Source of the DNA: Lasioglossum baleicum
Taxonomy: Eukaryota; Arthropoda; Insecta; Hymenoptera; Halictidae
Assembly: GCF_051020765.1 (NCBI RefSeq)
Contig: NC_134933.1
Location: forward strand, 17,023,461-17,087,460
DNA length: 64,000 bases
Reading direction: 5' to 3'
A model generated the notes under the pieces. It was not told the origin of the DNA, ran no database searches, and worked only from the letters and a program-made list of their open reading frames with translations. A program made the translations under genes and the position numbers. Positions 59,275-64,000 of this stretch are shown piece by piece (the stretch's first letter is position 1; each line of letters opens with the position of its first letter).

Positions 59275-61973
59275 TATAGATACAATAATTTTTATATTAC
59301 TTGGCTAAATGGACATTCCACTATGGAGTTCTAATATGATTTCATACATCTGGAATCATTATCAAAACTAGCAGGTACTAACAGCGGTAGTGGTTAGCAA
59401 TGTGAGATCACGAATTCTCCCCGCGCAGAGAATCGCTAGAGGAGAATCGCAGCACATTTAATGGCATAGGAGGAAGCATTTAGCGGGGAATACACGTCCT
59501 CCAGTATCCCTGCCGTAACTCGAAAGTATTTGGCGAGATTTTGTATTATCCGCATCGATCACCAGCGTCGAAGTTATCGTCATTTAGATGTACACAGACA
59601 GCACTCGTTTATTCGAATGCGAGCCACAATCCGCGATCAGCGCGCTGCACCGGTTTTCGGAGCCGTGCTCGGTCTTTGTCTCGCCGTATTAACTCGATAT
59701 ACTGCCTACGTTCACCCTGCAAACGCGACGTCGCTCGCCGAATTTGCTCGGAAATTCAAATTCGCTCTGAAAAATTGCTACCGCTTGGCCGGAGGCATGC
59801 GGGGACAATGGGAAACGGACAAAGAGAATAGAGAAAAAGGTCGCGACCGAGAGTATCCACCGATCGAACGTCTATATTCGACCAATTGGAACCGAGAGCA
59901 AGAGGAATCGCGTGATCCTCGAGTCGCCGAAAATCGGACTAGCCGCGTCGGTACGTCGCGTCGAGACTTTTATACGTTTATCGGAGAACGATGGGACGAG
60001 AGACAAGACGGGAAAAGAGAGGATTAAGGGAAGGAAAATAGAAAACGGGATCGCCTCGCCTCGCCTCGAAAATTAGAAGAGAATCCGAAGAAGGCTTCGC
60101 GCGACGAGCTCGTTGTTCAAAGCCTACTCCAGATTCGTGGATGAGGGGAGGCTCTGTGATCGACTGCAAATACCTTGACCCGATTCTCGCCGGGCCTCGC
60201 CTCGCCTCGCCTCGGTGTTACAGCTGCGTTTTATTTGCACTCGCTTTGCGCGAGAAGAACTTCCCGTTCGGAATGGGGTTCTCGAGATCGAGGCCAGCAG
60301 AGGAGGCGATGAGAAAGAAACGAAATAATTAAAAGCGTTCGGTCGATCGCGCCGAAATCACGGCGCATTTCCCGACGAACTAGGGGGAGTACTCGTGGCA
60401 TCTTTGTATACGAATCCGCCGTTGTATCTGGACGGGGCCGTACATCGATGATGCAGAGACAACTTTCGATCGATGCGACGATGGTTGGGGTTTCTTCGAG
60501 CAGCCGCCTCGCGCGCTTCCCGTGACCCGAAATTCGCCGCGTCCAATTAATCTCGCCGCTACGGACTATGGAAACTCTTGCCCGGAATCATCGTTTTCTC
60601 TCGGTCGAATCCTCTTTGTTCCCAGCCGCGTTTTTAATCAGGACGTCCCGATTCCGGAAAGAACCGGCTGAACGAAACGAATTGCCTTCGTTAAAAGTTC
60701 GCGGCGAGTGCCGCAAATATATAGGTTGGCGCGAAACTCGAGCGAGGAGAATCTCGCCCCGTTTCGCTATACATAGTTAATCTATCTAGGCACAAGGTTT
60801 TCACATATTGTCGTTGCGTGTATCGCGAGGATCGCGACTCGTTTTCTCTTCGATTTTTCGTCCCGTTGCCGGAAGAAGGTTCCAACCTTCCGCGTCGGCG
60901 GCTTGCCGGCTCCTGGCCATGAAAATTCATTAACCGCGCGAATTGAATATTTATCGTATAAATTTCAATGATTAATCCGGTGGTCGCGTCGGCCCGCCAA
61001 CGTCGAGAGCCGTCGAGCTCACGAACGGCCAAACGGTGTCTCTCTCGACTCTCCCAGAGAATTCTCCGTCGACGATTAGTTCAATAATCGACGTTAATCG
61101 AGGTACATCGTGTCCGTCCGTGCTCGATTCGCGACCGAACGGTCGCCACCCCGTCGCAAAGAGGTTGTTCTCTGTGCCGCGCATTCCAGCGTTTTCATGA
61201 TCAAACGGCCCTCGGGACTTTTTCAATTTTGCCGGACAGCGAGAGGGAAAATATAAATTTCTCTATTGGCAAACCTTGGAGTCGACCTCCCCGAAGCACG
61301 GCCAATTATCGTAAAAAATGCGGCGAACGACGACAGACCGGGGGCAACGAAGATGCTTGGGCGACCTGGTAGCTTGCCAAACGTTGACAAACGCGATTCA
61401 ATCCCTTTTTCTGTCTCTCTTCTCGCGTCGCGTCGCGTCGGTCTCTCGTAATTGGTTACCGACCCGCTCCGATTTGCCACGGAGAGTCCGTGGATCCGTG
61501 GAAAACGAGAAAAATAAGGTACGCGCGCGTGCGTACGGTGAGCTGGTTACTTGTTAGGTTGTACCGCACCCAGTGCTGCTAATCGCATGTTTCTCAGTCG
61601 ATTTGTACTATCCGCACGGACACGGAACGCATCCGACCAGATGAATATTCCTCAATGCATTTGAATAGAAGTGTTTTAACATATCACATCGGCAGCGGTC
61701 CGACTGTCCGACATTCTCGCGAAAAATACTTTGTCGTGTCCGGAACAGGTCCTCCGGAACATGTCGGTGAGATTTTGCTAGATTTTGTTGTGGACTAATT
61801 ACTTCCTTGAAGTGCGTGTTCTTCTTCGCGAAAGTAATTTCAATTTTTCCCAAAAGAATATTGAGAAAATTTGTCTTCATCGTCTGTTAATGTTTTGTAG
61901 AGTGTCCAATATTCTCGTGGAAACCAAAATGGCGATACCTCTTTTTTTTCTCGGCTTCGTCTACACCTAATAA
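59275..61973. other. CpG-rich non-coding DNA, AT-rich at both edges
   Basis: No gene supported. GCCTC/CTCGC short tandem repeats occur near 60051-60068 and 60194-60213. From about 61570 the sequence becomes AT-rich. A 90-codon minus-strand frame with ATG (61608-61880) lies there, with no recognised family. Confidence 0.5.
60194..60213. repeat. (GCCTC)4 short tandem repeat
   Basis: Four perfect pentamers. A similar CGCCTCGCCT patch lies about 130 bp upstream. Confidence 0.9.
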
Positions 61974-62265
61974 TTGGACGATGGATCTTTATACAAAAAA
62001 ATTTTCTATACATCAATTGCAATCTGTAGAAGCTAAGTAAAAATTTCTTTTGCTCATTAAGAATTTTAATATGGTCGAAATATAATAGTATATCGCCGTT
62101 GTACGTACAATTAAAAACAGAGGAGATATTAAAAAGTTTTAAGGCCACCAGTGTATTAGTTTCACCTTAATAAGATAATTAAAAGAAGAATGAAATTGTT
62201 ATTTGGCTCCTGTGTCTTGTAATCAATGCAAACATTTTTTATTTTGCATAAAGATCCGCAGTCTA
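61974..62265 (-). mobile_element. hAT-like MITE family B, longest copy, inverted orientation
   Basis: Read on the minus strand, this begins TAGACTGCGGATCTTTATGC and follows the copy at 59066-59266 through AAGACACAGGAGCCAAATAA, AAGGTGAAACTAATACAC and GGTGGCCTTAAA, then carries roughly 90 bp more before a degenerate right end. The plus-strand left edge, TGGACGATGGATCTTTATAC, is the mutated partner terminus. The flanking 8-mers do not match well, so the target duplication has decayed. At 292 bp it probably approximates the full-length member from which the other two lost internal sequence. Confidence 0.85.
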
Positions 62266-63049
62266 AATATAAATCAACCTTAAATCAAGAAGTCTGGTTT
62301 ACTTTTTGAACATACCTGCGGAACGATCTTCCTCGGAACAGGGAGAGTGTTAGCCTAGATTTCAGCGACTCAAAGGGTTGTCGCAAATCAGCTGGCAAAG
62401 TTTCCTCGGAAACTGCGTTACGCGCCGCGGTTCGATGAGGATTCACAAGCCAGAAGCGTCTCGTTACCCGCATACTTCGACGATAAATAATTCGATCGAT
62501 AGGCAAGAGCGTGCAACGAGGAAAACAAGCGGAGAGAAGAGAGAGAGAGAGGTCGATGGGAAACGCAGCCAGTTGGTGAATAAATTTTAGCAGGCAGTCC
62601 ATCCTCGAATCGGTCTCTTTCTCTCCCCGTCTCTTTCGTCCTTTCCCCCCCTCTGTGTACATTTAATAATCATAATCATTATTGTAACGAGCCAGCTGAA
62701 TGGAGATCGTTTCAGTTATACGGTCGGGGCATTCGAAGCTTTGAAATACCTTAACGAATCGATGCTCGCAGAGAAGAATAAAGCGACACTCGAAAGTTCC
62801 GACTGCGCGCTCGTAAAACCTGGAATTTGCGAATCAGCCGCGATTCGAGAAGATCTCTCGGCGAACGACCGGACTAGAGCTAACCAAGGAACAGCGTTGT
62901 TCGTAAAGATCGGCCGAGAATCGGTCATCCAGCCACGTCCCCGTACCGATCTCACGGCGAGAGAACATCGTCGTAAGCCACGGCAAAAATGCGACCCCCC
63001 CCCCTCCCTCAGGAGATTTCCTGGCGATACGGTTGCCTCGGCGCTGCTC

Positions 63050-63162
63050 GGAATTATCTTCGAATTTCCCGAGATCAAACGGCAGCGGCGCGAACCTCCT
63101 CTTATTCCTCTTATTCGGTTACATTCCCGGCAGCCACGGAAAATTTACGGTGCCTCGGACAA
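63050..63162. repeat. Diverged local duplication, copy 1
   Basis: GGAATTATCTTCGAATTT, CCCGAGAT, AAACG, TCGGTTA, GGAAAATTTACG and CCTCGG occur here in the same order as in 63511-63618. The two copies are offset by about 460 bp. Spacing differs by small indels, so the duplication is old. Confidence 0.75.
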
Positions 63163-63326
63163 TCCTATCTCCGAATTTGGAAATATCGCGGAGCGCGCGA
63201 GGAGCCTCGTAAATCGCAACCGGTAACGTACGATATTACTCGGAGAGCCGCGATGAATTCGATGAATTCGTCGAACGTCGCCGTACCGCGGCAGCCTCGA
63301 GAACGTACGTTCCCGCTTCGTAGACC

Positions 63327-63350
63327 CGTTCGTTCGTTCGTTCGTTCGTA
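63327..63350. repeat. (CGTT)5 microsatellite
   Basis: Five perfect CGTT units followed by CGTA. Confidence 0.95.
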
Positions 63351-63510
63351 CGACGCATAGATTGTAAGAAAAGGAAAGTACCGAGAGAAAATTCTCGGTA
63401 TCTAAGAGGGATTTTCATAGGAATCGCGAGATAAGATTCCGGAAAGGGGAATATCGGGTTCTCGTTTGAGATTCGCGGAGATAGAACAGGGGCCAGGTCG
63501 TATCGCCCGG

Positions 63511-63618
63511 GGAATTATCTTCGAATTTTCCCGAGATGAAACGCCGTGACCGGGTTACTCGGTTATATTCGATTCTCGCGGCGAACTTGGAAAATTTACG
63601 CGTTCCCTCGGGCGACAA
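63511..63618. repeat. Diverged local duplication, copy 2
   Basis: Second copy of the block at 63050-63162, in direct orientation. The left 35 bp is nearly identical except for an extra T in the TTTCCC run and two base changes. The middle is more diverged, and the right part again shares GGAAAATTTACG and CCTCGG. Confidence 0.75.
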
Positions 63619-64000
63619 GCTGTGCCGACTGCCGTCTGCAGGCTGCACGCTGCAGACTACAAACTGTCTGGAGCTCTGAGACGAGCCGCGAGAAGGAAGA
63701 GGAAAGAGGGGGGGGGGGAAGAGACAGGGCGCGCGGGGCTTTTGAAAATTCCGGCCAAAGGAAGTTTCCGCGATACCCCGGTGCACGTCGATTCCCAAGT
63801 TTTCCATCGGGCCGAGAAACTCGCCGGTCTGGGCTGAGACGAGCGCGCGCGCGAATCTCCGGATTTCTCCAATTTCCAGCGAGCTTCTCAAAGAGATTTA
63901 CCTGGTGCGAGCGGAATGCATAATATGCACAATAAGACCGACGACCGTATAAACATCGATCGTCGTTGGCGCGCGCCTCTAGCACCCATCTTTGTAAAAC

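Larger units (their letters stand above)
62266..64000. other. CpG-rich non-coding DNA with a local duplication
   Basis: Overlapping frames on both strands (up to about 161 codons) have no recognised domain. A diverged repeat at 63050-63162 and 63511-63618 and a CGTT microsatellite are listed separately. Homopolymer runs (C at about 62997, G at about 63709) also occur. Confidence 0.5.

Noticed and set aside
61608..61880. 90-codon minus-strand frame with ATG
   Set aside because: It has no recognisable family and lies in an AT-rich, transposon-flanked stretch. It is too short to support without homology.

Overview
This window looks like nuclear DNA from an insect, most probably a hymenopteran (bee, wasp or ant). 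CpG is frequent rather than depleted, GC is close to half, and TCG/CGCG-type words and (GA)n/(CT)n microsatellites are scattered throughout. Short AT-rich islands carry remnants of DNA transposons, including a mariner-type hairpin element whose ends match the TTGGGTTGGC class known from honeybee-type mariners. Nothing bacterial is visible: no operon spacing, no ribosome-binding sites, no rRNA and no CRISPR array. The species cannot be named from the sequence alone.

I found no protein-coding gene that I can support. The long open frames (up to about 326 codons) overlap each other on both strands, are rich in Arg and Ser, contain no domain I recognise, and sit in DNA where stop codons are scarce for compositional reasons. 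The window reads as intergenic or long-intron sequence. Small exons of a large gene cannot be excluded without homology or RNA data. I saw no tRNA, rRNA or known microRNA by eye.

Layout: 1-24 kb is CpG-rich non-coding DNA with microsatellites, a degenerate TCTGGTTC repeat (3.3-3.5 kb), one copy of a dispersed repeat family 'A' (2.4-2.7 kb), and a paired purine/pyrimidine strand asymmetry at 20.5-21.1 kb. An AT-rich island at 24.0-24.5 kb has a short acidic open frame. 24.5-45 kb holds a fragment of a hAT-like miniature element (26.1 kb), two copies of dispersed repeat family 'C' (30.1 and 39.8 kb), a pogo/Tigger-like miniature element (37.9 kb) and a TTAA-bounded remnant (41.5 kb). 45-64 kb is the most transposon-dense part. 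It contains three copies of one hAT-like MITE (47.6, 59.1 and 62.0 kb, two with clear 8-bp target-site duplications), a 620-bp element with inverted ends and twin internal hairpins (49.9-50.5 kb), the second copy of family A with a mariner MITE directly beside it (53.5-53.8 kb), a 65-bp tandem repeat (55.2 kb), facing (CT)n and (GA)n arrays (56.5-56.9 kb), and a diverged 110-bp duplication (63.05 and 63.5 kb).

No new multi-gene system was found. The most informative signals are the small non-autonomous transposon families and their insertion footprints. They are well supported internally by several copies, terminal inverted repeats and target-site duplications, but their superfamily names need a library search.
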